Part shown: one piece after another, positions 44,732-54,757 of the stretch | Numbering within the stretch: position 1 is the first letter of the stretch | How the letters are laid out: each line of letters opens with the position of its first letter | Origin: Crocinitomicaceae bacterium | GTDB lineage: Bacteria; Bacteroidota; Bacteroidia; Flavobacteriales_D; Crocinitomicaceae | Assembly (NCBI GenBank): GCA_016708105.1 | Contig: JADJGJ010000002.1 | Location: 682,001-746,000 of the forward strand | Reading direction: 5' to 3' | DNA length: 64,000 nucleotides | Notes under the pieces: model-generated | Told to the model about the DNA's origin: nothing | The model's database searches: none | What the model saw: only the letters and a program-made list of their open reading frames with translations | Translations under genes and position numbers: made by a program

Positions 44732-46963
44732 ATGGGAAGCAAAGTATCTCCACCTGCCACTTTAGAACAAGCCATTGAATTAGGATTACGTGCTGAAGAA
44801 TTTGACCAAATTAAAGAAATTCTTGGGCGCACACCAAATTTTACAGAAATATCAATTTATTCTGTAATGTGGTCTGAGCATTGTTCTTACAAAAATTCTA
44901 TCAAGTGGTTGAAGACCTTACCAAAAGATGGCCCACACATGTTAGTGAAAGCAGGTGAAGAAAACGCAGGACTGGTTGATGTTGGTGATGGTGTTGGTTG
45001 TGCTTTTAAAATTGAATCACACAATCACCCGAGTGCATTAGAGCCCTATCAAGGTGCCGCAACAGGTGTTGGCGGAATCAATCGTGATATTTTTACCATG
45101 GGTGCACGTCCGGTTGCACAATTAAATTCTTTGCGCTTTGGAGAACTTGACAAAGCCCGCACAAAATGGTTGGTTAAAGGCGTGGTAAAAGGAATTGGTG
45201 ATTACGGAAACGCATTTGGAATTCCCATTGTTGGTGGTGAAGTTTTTTTTGATAAATGCTACAATACTAATCCTTTGGTGAACGCCTTTTCAGCCGGCAT
45301 ACTAGAGGGAAAAATGATTTCAGCAAAAGCAAAAGGGCCGGGTAATCCTGTTTATATCGTAGGCTCTTCTACCGGTAAAGATGGAATTGCCGGCGCAGCA
45401 TTTGCAAGTAAAGACTTGACTGAAGAATCAGCTGCAGATTTACCCGCCGTGCAAGTGGGTGATCCGTTTCAAGAAAAACTTTTGTTAGAGGCTACGCTTG
45501 AACTTGCAAAAACAGATGCCATTGTGGGTATGCAAGATATGGGCGCAGCAGGTATCACATGTTCTACAACTGAAATGAGCGCCGGCGGTGGGGTAGGTAT
45601 GGATATTGATTTAAGTAAAGTTCCAACCAGACAAGAAAACATGAAAGATTGGGAAATTCTTTTGTCTGAATCTCAAGAGAGAATGTTGGTTGTAATTGAA
45701 AAAGGAAAAGAAAAAGTAGTTGAAGATATTTTCAAAAAGTGGGATTTACATGCCGTGCAAATTGGTGTTGTTACTGATGGCCCAATGAATAATTATTATA
45801 TGCACGGTGAACTTGTAGCATGTGTGCCGGCAAAATCACTGGTGCTGGGTGGTGGTGCGCCACAATATGATCGTGAATACCGTGAACCTGCCTATTATAA
45901 AGAGTACAAAAAATTCACTATTGATTCTGTTAAACAACCTAACGATTTGAAAGCAGTTGCCATGAAGCTGATGAAAAATCCTAACATCGCTTCTAAACGT
46001 TGGGTGTATGAGCAATATGACTCCATGGTGTGTACCAATACCATAACAACAAACAGACCAAGCGATGCAGGCATTGTCAATTTAAAAGGGTCAAACAGAG
46101 CGCTTGCTATGACCGTTGATTGTAATTCAAGATATGTGCATGCTGATCCTGAAATTGGGGCACAAATTGCCGTGTCTGAAGCCGCCAGAAATTTGGTTTG
46201 TTCAGGTGCCGTTCCGTCTGCTTTAACTAATTGTCTCAATTTCGGAAATCCATACAACCCTGAGTGTTACTGGCAATTTGTTGGTGCAATAAAAGGCATG
46301 AGCAAAGCTTGTCTCAAATTTCAAACACCGGTTACGGGTGGAAATGTTTCTTTTTATAATCAAACAAAAATTGATGGTAAAGAAGAACCCGTTTTTCCTA
46401 CACCTACTATTGGAATGATTGGTGTGGTGAAAGATAAATCAAAAATCATGACCTTGGATTTTAAATCAAAAGGTGATATGATTTTTCTGATTGGTGAATC
46501 AAAAGATGATATTTCTTCATCTGAATATTTAGTTTCATATCATGGCATTACTAATTCACCTGCTCCCTATTTTGATTTGGAAAAAGAATTTGCCGTGCAA
46601 GAAACGGTGAAAGGATTAATTGATAAAAAACTCATTAATGCTGCGCATGATTGTGCTGATGGTGGTTTGTTCACGACCTTGGTTGAAATGGCAATCCCTA
46701 ACAAATTAGGCTTTGATATTGTAACTGATTCTGAAGTGCGTGAAGATGCATTTTTGTTTGGTGAAGCGCAAGGCAGAGTGGTTGTAGGGGTTAGTGAAGC
46801 GCAAGAGGATGAATTCATTGAGTATATGATGGAACAAAAAACACCGTATACTTTATTAGGTCATGTAACCAAAGGAAAAATTTGTGTTGATGAAATTCAG
46901 TTCGGATTTTTGGATGACTACAAAAAAGTTTACGACAATGCGCTTGAAGAAGCCTTGTCTTAA
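44732..46963 (+). CDS. purL: Phosphoribosylformylglycinamidine synthase subunit PurL
   Basis: Fourth step of purine synthesis (FGAR to FGAM). 743 residues, the small PurL form that needs separate PurS and PurQ. Conserved blocks: SVMWSEHCSYKNSIKWLKTL, ESHNHPSALEPYQGAATGVG, GMQDMGAAGITCSTTEMSA and HDCADGGLFTTLVEMAI. purS and purQ are not in this window. Confidence 0.96.
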   Translation: MGSKVSPPATLEQAIELGLRAEEFDQIKEILGRTPNFTEISIYSVMWSEHCSYKNSIKWLKTLPKDGPHMLVKAGEENAGLVDVGDGVGCAFKIESHNHPSALEPYQGAATGVGGINRDIFTMGARPVAQLNSLRFGELDKARTKWLVKGVVKGIGDYGNAFGIPIVGGEVFFDKCYNTNPLVNAFSAGILEGKMISAKAKGPGNPVYIVGSSTGKDGIAGAAFASKDLTEESAADLPAVQVGDPFQEKLLLEATLELAKTDAIVGMQDMGAAGITCSTTEMSAGGGVGMDIDLSKVPTRQENMKDWEILLSESQERMLVVIEKGKEKVVEDIFKKWDLHAVQIGVVTDGPMNNYYMHGELVACVPAKSLVLGGGAPQYDREYREPAYYKEYKKFTIDSVKQPNDLKAVAMKLMKNPNIASKRWVYEQYDSMVCTNTITTNRPSDAGIVNLKGSNRALAMTVDCNSRYVHADPEIGAQIAVSEAARNLVCSGAVPSALTNCLNFGNPYNPECYWQFVGAIKGMSKACLKFQTPVTGGNVSFYNQTKIDGKEEPVFPTPTIGMIGVVKDKSKIMTLDFKSKGDMIFLIGESKDDISSSEYLVSYHGITNSPAPYFDLEKEFAVQETVKGLIDKKLINAAHDCADGGLFTTLVEMAIPNKLGFDIVTDSEVREDAFLFGEAQGRVVVGVSEAQEDEFIEYMMEQKTPYTLLGHVTKGKICVDEIQFGFLDDYKKVYDNALEEALS

Positions 46964-47008
46964 GATTAAAAAGGTACTCACTGCGTAAACAATTCAATTG
47001 AAGCAGCA

Positions 47009-47494
47009 ATGATCAGAAGCGCAACAACAGCTGACGCAAAGCAACTTGCTGATTTGTATAATTATTACATCAGGCATACGTTGATTACATTTGAAGAGGT
47101 TGAACTAACTGAAGAAGATTTTGCTGAGCGCATATTAAATATTCAAAAAAATTATCCGTTTTTAGTATTTGAAGATCAAGGTGAAATTCTTGGTTTTGCA
47201 TACGGCAATAAATGGCGTGAACGTTCAGCTTATCGTTTTGCACTTGAATCAAGTGTGTATGTTAAGCAAGGTCATTTCGGAAAAAAAATTGGCGCCGGTT
47301 TGTATCATGAACTCTTTCGTTTACTAAAGGCGCAAGGGTGTAAACAAATCATCGGTGTGATAACCTTACCAAATGATACCAGCGTGCAGATGCATGAAAA
47401 AATGGGATTTGTAAAAGCTGCACATTTTCATCAGGTAGGTTTTAAATTCAATACCTGGTGTGATGTTGGATTCTGGCAGCGCCCGTGTGAATAA
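47009..47494 (+). CDS. GNAT N-acetyltransferase (phosphinothricin acetyltransferase-like)
   Basis: 161 residues with the GNAT fold. MIRSATTADAKQLADLYNYY followed by FEEVELTEEDF, then SVYVKQGHFGKKIGAGLYHE (acetyl-CoA loop) and GVITLPNDTSVQMHEKMGF are typical of the PAT/YncA subgroup, which acetylate small amines such as methionine sulfoximine. The true substrate is unknown. It lies 45 nt after purL and converges on batE. Confidence 0.9.
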   Translation: MIRSATTADAKQLADLYNYYIRHTLITFEEVELTEEDFAERILNIQKNYPFLVFEDQGEILGFAYGNKWRERSAYRFALESSVYVKQGHFGKKIGAGLYHELFRLLKAQGCKQIIGVITLPNDTSVQMHEKMGFVKAAHFHQVGFKFNTWCDVGFWQRPCE

Positions 47495-47505
47495 AAAATT
47501 GTCTG

Positions 47506-48252
47506 CTAAATTTTCTTCAAATCTTCAATGAATATCCAACCGGTGGTTCCATTTACATCAATTTGCAACCAGGCATCGTTTTGCTGAAGAATTTTCACTT
47601 TAGAACCTTCATGCAATTCAAAACTCACGTTGGCTTTGTCAAGTGGTGAAACTCTTACTTCAGCTGTTTTGGAAATGATGATAGCCTCGTCATCTGACAT
47701 GAGAGATTTTTTGTGCATCCATGAAGTAATTGTGCTGAACGCAAGTAGCAAACCAAACAACATGCCGCCCATCAGGCTTAGGTTTCTGATGCGTCGTGAT
47801 TTGCTGATGAAAAATAATAGCACTACAAAACTGAACAGTACACTGCTAGCCATGCTGATATAGGCCCAGAAATTAATGTTAGGACCAAAAAGTAATCTAC
47901 GTAACCACTCTGTTATTGCTGGTTCAGGTTGTTCAATCTGATCTTCAGTTAAGAGGTTGACAAATTCAAGATTAAATTTTGCATCTTCATTTTTAGGATC
48001 AATTTTCAATGCACGTTCGTATGCCCAGATGGCTAAACCAATTCGGTTACTCTTGTAATAAGCATTGCCTAAATTATAATATACTTCTGAATTATATTCT
48101 GATGAATCTAAAATGCTTTCGTATTCTTTTGCAGCAGTTTTATAGTGCTCTTCACTGTAATATTTATTGCCTGATGAAAACAAATCATCTGCAAACGTAT
48201 TTGCCGTAAAAAGCAAACACAAGAGGGTGATATGAAAGTTAAATTTTTTCAT
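47506..48252 (-). CDS. batE: BatE: TPR and SH3-like protein
   Basis: 248 residues. A signal peptide is followed by TPRs (about residues 25-105; LFSSGNKYYSEEHYKTAAKE, YNLGNAYYKSNRIGLAIWAY), a membrane segment pair (about 130-185) and a C-terminal SH3-like domain (VRVSPLDKANVSFELHEGSK to WLQIDVNGTTGWI). This is the BatE arrangement. Its start overlaps the batD end by 14 bp; it closes the bat operon. Confidence 0.85.
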   Translation of the reverse strand: MKKFNFHITLLCLLFTANTFADDLFSSGNKYYSEEHYKTAAKEYESILDSSEYNSEVYYNLGNAYYKSNRIGLAIWAYERALKIDPKNEDAKFNLEFVNLLTEDQIEQPEPAITEWLRRLLFGPNINFWAYISMASSVLFSFVVLLFFISKSRRIRNLSLMGGMLFGLLLAFSTITSWMHKKSLMSDDEAIIISKTAEVRVSPLDKANVSFELHEGSKVKILQQNDAWLQIDVNGTTGWIFIEDLKKI

Positions 48253-49969
48253 CTAATTGTTCAATCAGTTTTTGCGTGGCGCGTACAGTTTCTTCTAAAT
48301 TTTCAGCGGATACCGGAGCGTATTGCGCCATTTCAATTTTTTTCCAAATGTGTGAAAGTTCAAGTAATAAGTCAGTTTCAATTTTCAATTTTTCTAATTC
48401 CAGCGTAATTGATTTTAACGACAAGCCTGAAAGCGATAGATTCAATTTGGTCATCAGGTAGGTGATCAAGGTGTTTTGCACTATTTTAACTGCTTCTTTG
48501 TCTTGTCCGTTTCTCAATGTTTGAATAGATTTTGAAAGATTTTTCAAGGCAGTTTTTCTTGCTGATTTTTTTTGAAGATCTGATTTTGTTTCAGGGGAGA
48601 TATTTTTACTACGTCTGCGAATCAGTGCTACCAATACAACCAAGAAAGGAGGCCCAAGCAACATGATAAAATAGGGCATGGTTCCAAAAATAAAATCGCC
48701 GGTGCTAAATGTAATTCCTTTGTTTTGATGAATGAATTGGATGTCTGTGTTTTCAATGTCAATCGGCTGCTGTCCTTTGTAAATAGTGCCGTGGTTTTCA
48801 TCACCTTCTTCAACATGAATTGAAATTTTATTGGTGCTTAGTTCAGTCCATTTTTTTTCATTGAGATTGAAGTAAGAAAAGGTCACCGGCTGAAGTTCAT
48901 AATCACCGGGTTTTTCTGCGGTAATAATGTATTTATAGGTAACTGTACCACGTAATCCTTGTTCAGTCAATTCTGTTTCATCTTCAGCCACCGGGTCAAC
49001 GGTAGTGAAACCTTCAGGTAAATTTAGTTTTGGTTCATCAAAGGCATTGAGATTTCCTGTACCCGTAATTTTAATGCTTAGTGTGAATGACTGTCCTTGT
49101 ACCAGTTCATCTTTGTCTGAATCTGCAGACAAATCAAATCGTCCTACCAAACCATTGGCGTTTGGCGGAATGTCACCGGGTAATTTTTTGACATCAATAG
49201 AAACTGAGTTTGATTTACCTTCTTCCCTGTCGTTGTTAATGAAATCAATTGCAATGAGTAATGATCCGGCGTAGGGATCAATAGTAATTTTTCCTGCGCG
49301 TTGTGGTATGCACAATTCTTTTCTCAATTCAAGCACGTAGAAGCGTTGACCCTTAATGTTCTCTTGAGTCATGGTATAATTTGTGCGGTTCGGGTTGAGG
49401 TCTGTTCTCCACAATCCGCTGGCATTTCCAAGTTCAATACTCTCTATTTGAGTAGGTTTTTTAAGGCTGTAATATTTGAACGTGAGAACAAAAGGTTCTC
49501 CAACAAAAACGGATGATTTATCTGCACTGAGTTTGAAAAAATAATTGCCTTTGTTGCTGCTTTGATTGGTTGTGGTGTTTTGTTGTCCTTTACTAATTAC
49601 TTTAACTGTTGTGGGCTGACCGGAATTTACCTTTTTCAATTTACATTTCATGCTTGCTGTTCCAATGGAATAGGTGCCTTTTTTTGGGGCTCGCAAATAA
49701 TAGGTTGTAGTGTATTCTGTTTTCTGGGTAGTTTTTCCATTAACAGAAACACTGCTGCTTGAATAACCTGTTTCAGGGCCGCCTTCAATCGTAAATTCTC
49801 CAAAGTCAGGCGGTGTTACGGGGCAGTCATTGTTAGCAACCAGTTGATAGGCAAAAATTTCTCCTTCTTCAACGGTGTTTGATTCTATGCGCACTTCAAG
49901 TGTTGGCACATTTTGACTTAATGCCACACCGGTGTATAAGAAAAATACTATGTAAAAAATTGTCTTCAC
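48239..49969 (-). CDS. batD: BatD oxygen-tolerance family protein
   Basis: 576-residue membrane-anchored protein. A signal peptide (to SQ) is followed by beta-rich domains (RIESNTVEEGEIFAYQL, SADKSSVFVGEPFVLTFKYY, RFDLSADSDKDELVQGQSFT) typical of BatD, a transmembrane helix at about 435-455 (YFIMLLGPPFLVVLVALI) and a cytoplasmic helical tail. Bat proteins are associated with aerotolerance in Bacteroides and stress survival elsewhere; exact function is unclear. It starts right after the batC stop. Confidence 0.9.
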   Translation of the reverse strand: MKTIFYIVFFLYTGVALSQNVPTLEVRIESNTVEEGEIFAYQLVANNDCPVTPPDFGEFTIEGGPETGYSSSSVSVNGKTTQKTEYTTTYYLRAPKKGTYSIGTASMKCKLKKVNSGQPTTVKVISKGQQNTTTNQSSNKGNYFFKLSADKSSVFVGEPFVLTFKYYSLKKPTQIESIELGNASGLWRTDLNPNRTNYTMTQENIKGQRFYVLELRKELCIPQRAGKITIDPYAGSLLIAIDFINNDREEGKSNSVSIDVKKLPGDIPPNANGLVGRFDLSADSDKDELVQGQSFTLSIKITGTGNLNAFDEPKLNLPEGFTTVDPVAEDETELTEQGLRGTVTYKYIITAEKPGDYELQPVTFSYFNLNEKKWTELSTNKISIHVEEGDENHGTIYKGQQPIDIENTDIQFIHQNKGITFSTGDFIFGTMPYFIMLLGPPFLVVLVALIRRRSKNISPETKSDLQKKSARKTALKNLSKSIQTLRNGQDKEAVKIVQNTLITYLMTKLNLSLSGLSLKSITLELEKLKIETDLLLELSHIWKKIEMAQYAPVSAENLEETVRATQKLIEQLDEKI

Positions 49970-50743
49970 TTACCAATCTTTTTTTCGTGGAGATCCTTCT
50001 CCAACTTTTTTCTTTTCATCTAATTTTTTCTGAACTTCTTTTTCTTTTTTCAAGGCTGAATCTAAAATTCGTCTGGCTTGTTCTTTAGAAATGCGCTGTG
50101 GTTGTCCGTTCTGCATGTTTTTATCTTGTTGCTCATTTCCATTATTATTCCCATTCTGCTGATCATTCTGATTGTTTTGATTCTCGTCTTGATTCTGATT
50201 TTGGTTTTGATTCTGATCTTGATTCTGATTCTGATTCTGATTTTGATTTTGATTCTGGTTTTGATCTTGATTCTGATCTTGATTTTGATTCTGATTTTGG
50301 TTCTGTTGTTGCTGTTGTTGTTTTTTCAATTCAAGTGCATAAGCCAGATTATAGCGTGCATCTTCGTCTTTAGGATTTAGTTTCAGACATGATTTATAGG
50401 CATCAATGGCATCATCTAATTTTTGATTCATGAAATAGGCATTGCCCAAGTTGTGATAAACTAATGAACGATCATACGCTGTAGGAGCCATATCCAGTAT
50501 TGTACCGTAAACATCACTTGCTTTTTCAAATTCTTGATTTCTGAAATATGCATTGCCTAAATTGTAATTAGATTTAAAACTCAACGGCGCAATGGATACC
50601 GCTTGTTGATAGTAATCAATAGCATCAGCATAGTTCTCATTTTCATAAGCACGATTTCCGTAGTAGAGGAATTTTTTTTCCTCTGTCTGCCCCAATGCTT
50701 GTGCACTGATGAGCATGATGATTATCCATTTTATCTTATCCAT
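49970..50743 (-). CDS. batC: BatC: TPR protein with a Gln/Asn-repeat tail
   Basis: 257 residues from the start at 50743. Signal peptide (to ALGQ), then three TPRs (FLYYGNRAYENENYADAIDY; YNLGNAYFRNQEFEKASDVY; HNLGNAYFMNQKLDDAIDAY), then a low-complexity tract of alternating Gln-Asn with Asp (about residues 145-205), and a basic Lys-rich tail. The ORF from 50821 adds 26 residues overlapping batB and is less likely. The repeat tract is coded by about 160 nt of near-tandem 6-mers and may vary in length between strains. Confidence 0.85.
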   Translation of the reverse strand: MDKIKWIIIMLISAQALGQTEEKKFLYYGNRAYENENYADAIDYYQQAVSIAPLSFKSNYNLGNAYFRNQEFEKASDVYGTILDMAPTAYDRSLVYHNLGNAYFMNQKLDDAIDAYKSCLKLNPKDEDARYNLAYALELKKQQQQQQNQNQNQNQDQNQDQNQNQNQNQNQNQNQDQNQNQNQNQDENQNNQNDQQNGNNNGNEQQDKNMQNGQPQRISKEQARRILDSALKKEKEVQKKLDEKKKVGEGSPRKKDW

Positions 50744-51893
50744 TGTACTCTTGTAATCTGTGAATGATTCCTGATCGTTTTTCTGACAGAAAAAATTCGA
50801 TGAATAAAAAGAAAAATCCAATTCCTAAAAACCATTGGTACTGGTCTTCAAAATCTGTATATAATACTGATTCCATTTCAGTTTTTTCAATATCTCTGAC
50901 AGTTTCTAATAAGCCTTCCAGATTGACATACGTTCCTTCAGCTTGCACGTATGCGCCACCGCCGGCCACTGCTATTTCCTGTAACATCGTTGCGTTCAAA
51001 ACGGTAAAAACCGTGTTGCCGTTATCATCTTTTTTGTATCCTTCAATTTTGCCATCAACATAATTTGGAATAGGCGTTTCTTTGTTTGTACCCATTCCAA
51101 CAGTGCTTACAACAATATTATATTCAAATGCACCTTTGGCAACGGATACCGGATTTCCTTCGTGATCTTCTCCGTCTGAAATAACGATGATGGCTTTGTT
51201 TACACCATTTTCCATGTCAAAACTTTTCATGCATTTATCAATAGCCAAGCCAATATCTGTACCTTGATTGGTCATCATTTCAGGGCGTACAGATGATAAA
51301 AATAATTTAGCCGCGCGATAATCATTCGTGAGCGGAACTTGAACAAAAGCATCACCTGCAAAAATTACAATACCTACTTTATCTCCGTGTAAATTATTCA
51401 GTAATCTTTCAATGGAAAGTTTTGCAACCTGTAATCTGTCCATCTCAGTATCCAAATCTTTGGCGCGCATTGAATTTGAAATGTCTAAGGCAATCATGAT
51501 TTCAATTCCCTCAGCAATTGCTTTATTTTTACCTTGGCCGTATTGTGGATTTGCCATCGCAAGTATGAGAAATACAACCCCGTTGCGAAATAGAAAAAAT
51601 TTCACAAAAGATTTCACGTTAGAAACCGGAAAGGTGAGATAACGCAATAAACGATCATCTGCCAGCGCTTTTAGTTTTTTATTTTTCCATTGCATTACGG
51701 CAAAGTATCCAAGAATTAAAAAAGGAACGAGCATCAATGCCCACAACCAGTCTGTGTTTTCAAATTGAAATGCTTCCACATCATCTAACATAAAATAATA
51801 CAAACTAAAATACAACAGCCAGAAAACTGTTTCCCAAATCACAACAGAAATGAGCAGATTTTTGAGGTCATATTTATGTGTATTCAATTCCAT
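50736..51893 (-). CDS. batB: BatB: von Willebrand factor A domain membrane protein
   Basis: 385 residues: N-terminal membrane helices (about 10-30, 48-66), then a VWA domain with the metal-ion site MIALDISNSMRAKDLDTE (DxSxS) and VVISDGEDHEG, and a C-terminal helix (QWFLGIGFFFLFIEFFLS). VWA domains bind protein partners through a divalent ion. Stop/start overlaps with batA (1 nt) and batC (8 nt) mark a tightly coupled operon. Confidence 0.93.
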   Translation of the reverse strand: MELNTHKYDLKNLLISVVIWETVFWLLYFSLYYFMLDDVEAFQFENTDWLWALMLVPFLILGYFAVMQWKNKKLKALADDRLLRYLTFPVSNVKSFVKFFLFRNGVVFLILAMANPQYGQGKNKAIAEGIEIMIALDISNSMRAKDLDTEMDRLQVAKLSIERLLNNLHGDKVGIVIFAGDAFVQVPLTNDYRAAKLFLSSVRPEMMTNQGTDIGLAIDKCMKSFDMENGVNKAIIVISDGEDHEGNPVSVAKGAFEYNIVVSTVGMGTNKETPIPNYVDGKIEGYKKDDNGNTVFTVLNATMLQEIAVAGGGAYVQAEGTYVNLEGLLETVRDIEKTEMESVLYTDFEDQYQWFLGIGFFFLFIEFFLSEKRSGIIHRLQEYNG

Positions 51894-52924
51894 TATGGTA
51901 TGCTGCGTAATAAGGTATGATTAAAAATTTTATGCAAGATTAAAAGACAAATACCAATAAATAGAAGACCGTAAAATTTCTCCGGTGGATTCACCCGATA
52001 CTCCAACACTTTTACTTTAGATTTTTCAAGCAAATCAATTTCTTTATAAATCATTTCAAGTTGATCTTTATCTTTTGCGCGATAGTATTTTCCACCGGTA
52101 TGGTCAGCAATTTGTGTCAGTAATTCTTCATCTATTTCAACCGGCATGTCTTGAGTAATTGTACCAAAAGGAGTTTGTACCGGAAAGGGTGCAGTGCCAT
52201 CTTGTCCAACACCAATGGTATAAACGCGAATATTATTTTCTTTTGCAACAGATGCAGCAGTAAGCGGATCGGTATCGCCTGAATTATTTACTCCGTCAGT
52301 GAGCAGGATAATAACTTTACTTTTTGCATCACTTTCACGCAAGCGGTTAATGGCTGTGATCAAACCTAAACCAATTGCGGTACCATCTGTAATAATATCG
52401 CTGTTTTGAACTTGGTTGAACAAATCTTTCAGCATTTCATGATCATTGGTGAGTGGCGCCTGTGTATAAGCCTCTGCTTGAAAAACTACTAATCCAATGC
52501 GGTCAGCAGGTCGTTCATCAATGAAATCACAGGCAACTTCTTTTGCTGCTTCTAACCGGTTTGGTTTAAAATCCATGGCGCCCATACTGCCTGAGGCATC
52601 AATTGCCATCACAATGTCAATACCCTCCATGTTTTTTTTGCGATAATCATCAATATCATTTGGCAAATGAGGACGAGCCATAGCAAGTATCAGGGCAGAC
52701 AATCCAATCAACAGTACGAACAAATTCAGATGTCTGAACAAGGCAATGAAACTGAATTTTTCAAGATTAAAATTTTGCAGCGATGAGAAATTTATGTTTT
52801 TAAATTTTGATGACTCATGATATAAGTACCAAAAAAGTATTGCCGGCAAAGCAAGAAATAACCAGAACGCCTCTTTGTGGACATACGTGTAATCAAAAAT
52901 TGCTATGTCAAAATATTTACTCAT
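51893..52924 (-). CDS. batA: BatA: von Willebrand factor A domain membrane protein
   Basis: 343 residues. Two N-terminal helices (LFLALPAILFWYLY and LNLFVLLIGLSALILAMA), VWA domain with VMAIDASGSMGAMDFKPNR (MIDAS), LTNDHEML and IILLTDGVNNSGD, and a C-terminal helix. It is paralogous to BatB and its ATG overlaps the upstream stop by 4 nt. Confidence 0.94.
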   Translation of the reverse strand: MSKYFDIAIFDYTYVHKEAFWLFLALPAILFWYLYHESSKFKNINFSSLQNFNLEKFSFIALFRHLNLFVLLIGLSALILAMARPHLPNDIDDYRKKNMEGIDIVMAIDASGSMGAMDFKPNRLEAAKEVACDFIDERPADRIGLVVFQAEAYTQAPLTNDHEMLKDLFNQVQNSDIITDGTAIGLGLITAINRLRESDAKSKVIILLTDGVNNSGDTDPLTAASVAKENNIRVYTIGVGQDGTAPFPVQTPFGTITQDMPVEIDEELLTQIADHTGGKYYRAKDKDQLEMIYKEIDLLEKSKVKVLEYRVNPPEKFYGLLFIGICLLILHKIFNHTLLRSIP

Positions 52925-53871
52925 TCAGTTGTTTGTGCCGGTGTTTCATCTTTGTCTGCAATTCTTGTGCGCTCTACAAAATCAATGGATTGTTGAAGTG
53001 AAAGGTAACCATCCTCATCCATGGGTTTGAACTTGGCAAATTTCACCATGTCTGCTTGTGAAAGAATTTTTTTCAGATTTACTTTATCGTTGTCATCCAT
53101 GTCAGCGTTGCGCAAATCTGCCAGAATTTCTCTAGTTGTTTTCTCCATGGCAAAAATGTCAAAACGCTCTTCCAAGTATTTTCTTACGGTATCGGTGAGC
53201 AATGAATAATACTCTTTTTTATTTTCATCACGCCATTTTTCATTGTTGAGCAAGTCATGAAGTACGGATAAAGCGGTAATGTGAGCAGGCACTTTTGGTT
53301 TTTCAGGTTCTGGTTCATCTTTCTTTCTACTTTTCATCCATCTGAACAAAAAGAAAATTGCTGCAATAAAGGCAATGCCTGCGAATATATACCAGTAAGT
53401 TTTTAACCAGTCTTTTGCCATTTCACTGAATGAATATTCTACACCATAAATGGGTTTTATGTCAACAATTCCTTTGGATGTATCCACTTCAACGGTTTCT
53501 ACCAAAAGTTCAAGTGGGTTGGTTTTTATTTTACTATCATTCCAGGTTATTTCTTGTTCCGGTATTGTAAATCTTCCGGGTTCAAAGGCTGAAATAGTTA
53601 GTTGTTGCTCACGACGATAAATTTTGTTGACCGAATCAATGAGTGATTCATAATCAACTGTCTTGTCAATAATTTCAATTTCATTCGTTAGATATTCATC
53701 ATACTGCGGCCAGCCAATTAATGCATCTTCAGCCGGATTTGGATAGTCAAACAAAATGCGCAATACCGTTTGCTCACCAATTCTGATATGATTGGTATCT
53801 ATACTCATCTCGGCCTTTTGTGCAATACCAAAAAGCGGAAGAAAAAAAGCTATGGTTAAAAAGCGTTTCAT
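52921..53871 (-). CDS. Bat operon membrane protein (BatD-like N-domain)
   Basis: 316 residues: signal peptide (to GIAQ), a beta-rich extracytoplasmic domain with SIDTNHIRIGEQTVLRILFD reminiscent of the first BatD domain, one transmembrane helix (TYWYIFAGIAFIAAIFFLF, about residues 160-180) and a cytoplasmic helical domain (HDLLNNEKWRDENKKEYYSL). Proteins of this type regularly sit between the DUF58 and batA genes in Bacteroidota. It overlaps both neighbours by 4 nt. Confidence 0.8.
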   Translation of the reverse strand: MKRFLTIAFFLPLFGIAQKAEMSIDTNHIRIGEQTVLRILFDYPNPAEDALIGWPQYDEYLTNEIEIIDKTVDYESLIDSVNKIYRREQQLTISAFEPGRFTIPEQEITWNDSKIKTNPLELLVETVEVDTSKGIVDIKPIYGVEYSFSEMAKDWLKTYWYIFAGIAFIAAIFFLFRWMKSRKKDEPEPEKPKVPAHITALSVLHDLLNNEKWRDENKKEYYSLLTDTVRKYLEERFDIFAMEKTTREILADLRNADMDDNDKVNLKKILSQADMVKFAKFKPMDEDGYLSLQQSIDFVERTRIADKDETPAQTTE

Positions 53872-54755
53872 CCTCGGTGATTGAACAAATTCATGAGTGG
53901 TTTGATATAGCCTTCATTGGTGAAAATTTCTGCAAAATCAACTTTTGATCTGCGAAAAGTTATTCTCAGTTTTTCATCACGGCTTATAGATTGTTGTTTG
54001 AATTTTTCCCTCACTTTTTTTGATGAAGTATTGATCCATCTTGTTTTGCCGGTTTCCAAATCATACAAATTTGCAATTCCTATATCGGGCAATGTTTGAT
54101 CTGCTTTGTCAAGTACTTTCAATGCAACCACATCATGTCGGCGTGAAGCAATTTTAAGCGCATCTGACAATTCTGATTTTTTTTCATCAGCAAGGGGAAC
54201 CAAAAAATCACTCAGAATGAAGGCAATACTTTTTTTCTTCACCATTTTTGAAAAATATTTCAGGCCTTCCGGAATATTTGTACTTCTTCCCTCCGGCTCA
54301 AAATTGATTAATTCACGAATGATTCTGAGAATATGTGATTTTCCCTTTTTAGGAGAAATGAATTTTTCAACGCGATCAGAAAAAAGCACCAATCCAATGC
54401 GATCATTGTTAGACACGGCAGAAAATGCAAGCACCGCGCAAAGTTCAGTAATGGTTTCTCGTTTCAACTGATTTCGGGTTCCAAACATGCCTGACGCTGA
54501 AACGTCCACCAATAACATGACAGTTAATTCACGTTCTTCTTCAAATACTTTTACAAATGGTTCATTGAAACGCGCGGTCACGTTCCAGTCAATAGTTCGT
54601 ATTTCATCACCAAGTGCATAATCACGCACTTCACTGAAAGCCATACCGCGTCCTTTGAATGCAGAGTGGTACTCACCGGAAAATATCTGGTTAGAGAGTC
54701 CTTTTGTTTTGATCTCTATTTTGCGTACTTTCTTTATGAGTTCTTTGGTTTCCAC
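53868..54755 (-). CDS. DUF58 domain protein of the bat operon
   Basis: 295 residues, soluble. The signature FSEVRDYALGDEIRTIDWNV followed by VLMLLVDVSASG-type VWA-like metal site (here VMLLVDVSASGMFG) defines the DUF58 family, which accompanies MoxR ATPases. Probably a MoxR client or adaptor with a VWA-like fold. Its stop overlaps the next start by 4 nt. Confidence 0.92.
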   Translation of the reverse strand: METKELIKKVRKIEIKTKGLSNQIFSGEYHSAFKGRGMAFSEVRDYALGDEIRTIDWNVTARFNEPFVKVFEEERELTVMLLVDVSASGMFGTRNQLKRETITELCAVLAFSAVSNNDRIGLVLFSDRVEKFISPKKGKSHILRIIRELINFEPEGRSTNIPEGLKYFSKMVKKKSIAFILSDFLVPLADEKKSELSDALKIASRRHDVVALKVLDKADQTLPDIGIANLYDLETGKTRWINTSSKKVREKFKQQSISRDEKLRITFRRSKVDFAEIFTNEGYIKPLMNLFNHRG

Positions 54756-54757
54756 GT

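Noticed and set aside
50160..50330. Repeated short units, considered as a CRISPR or non-coding satellite
   Set aside because: Units are 6 nt, continuous and in frame inside batC; no spacers and no cas genes.
50078..50380. Long plus-strand frames opposite batC, rich in Ile/Leu/Val or Asp/Ser
   Set aside because: They are the antisense reading of the Gln-Asn codon repeat; the TPR protein on the minus strand is the real gene.
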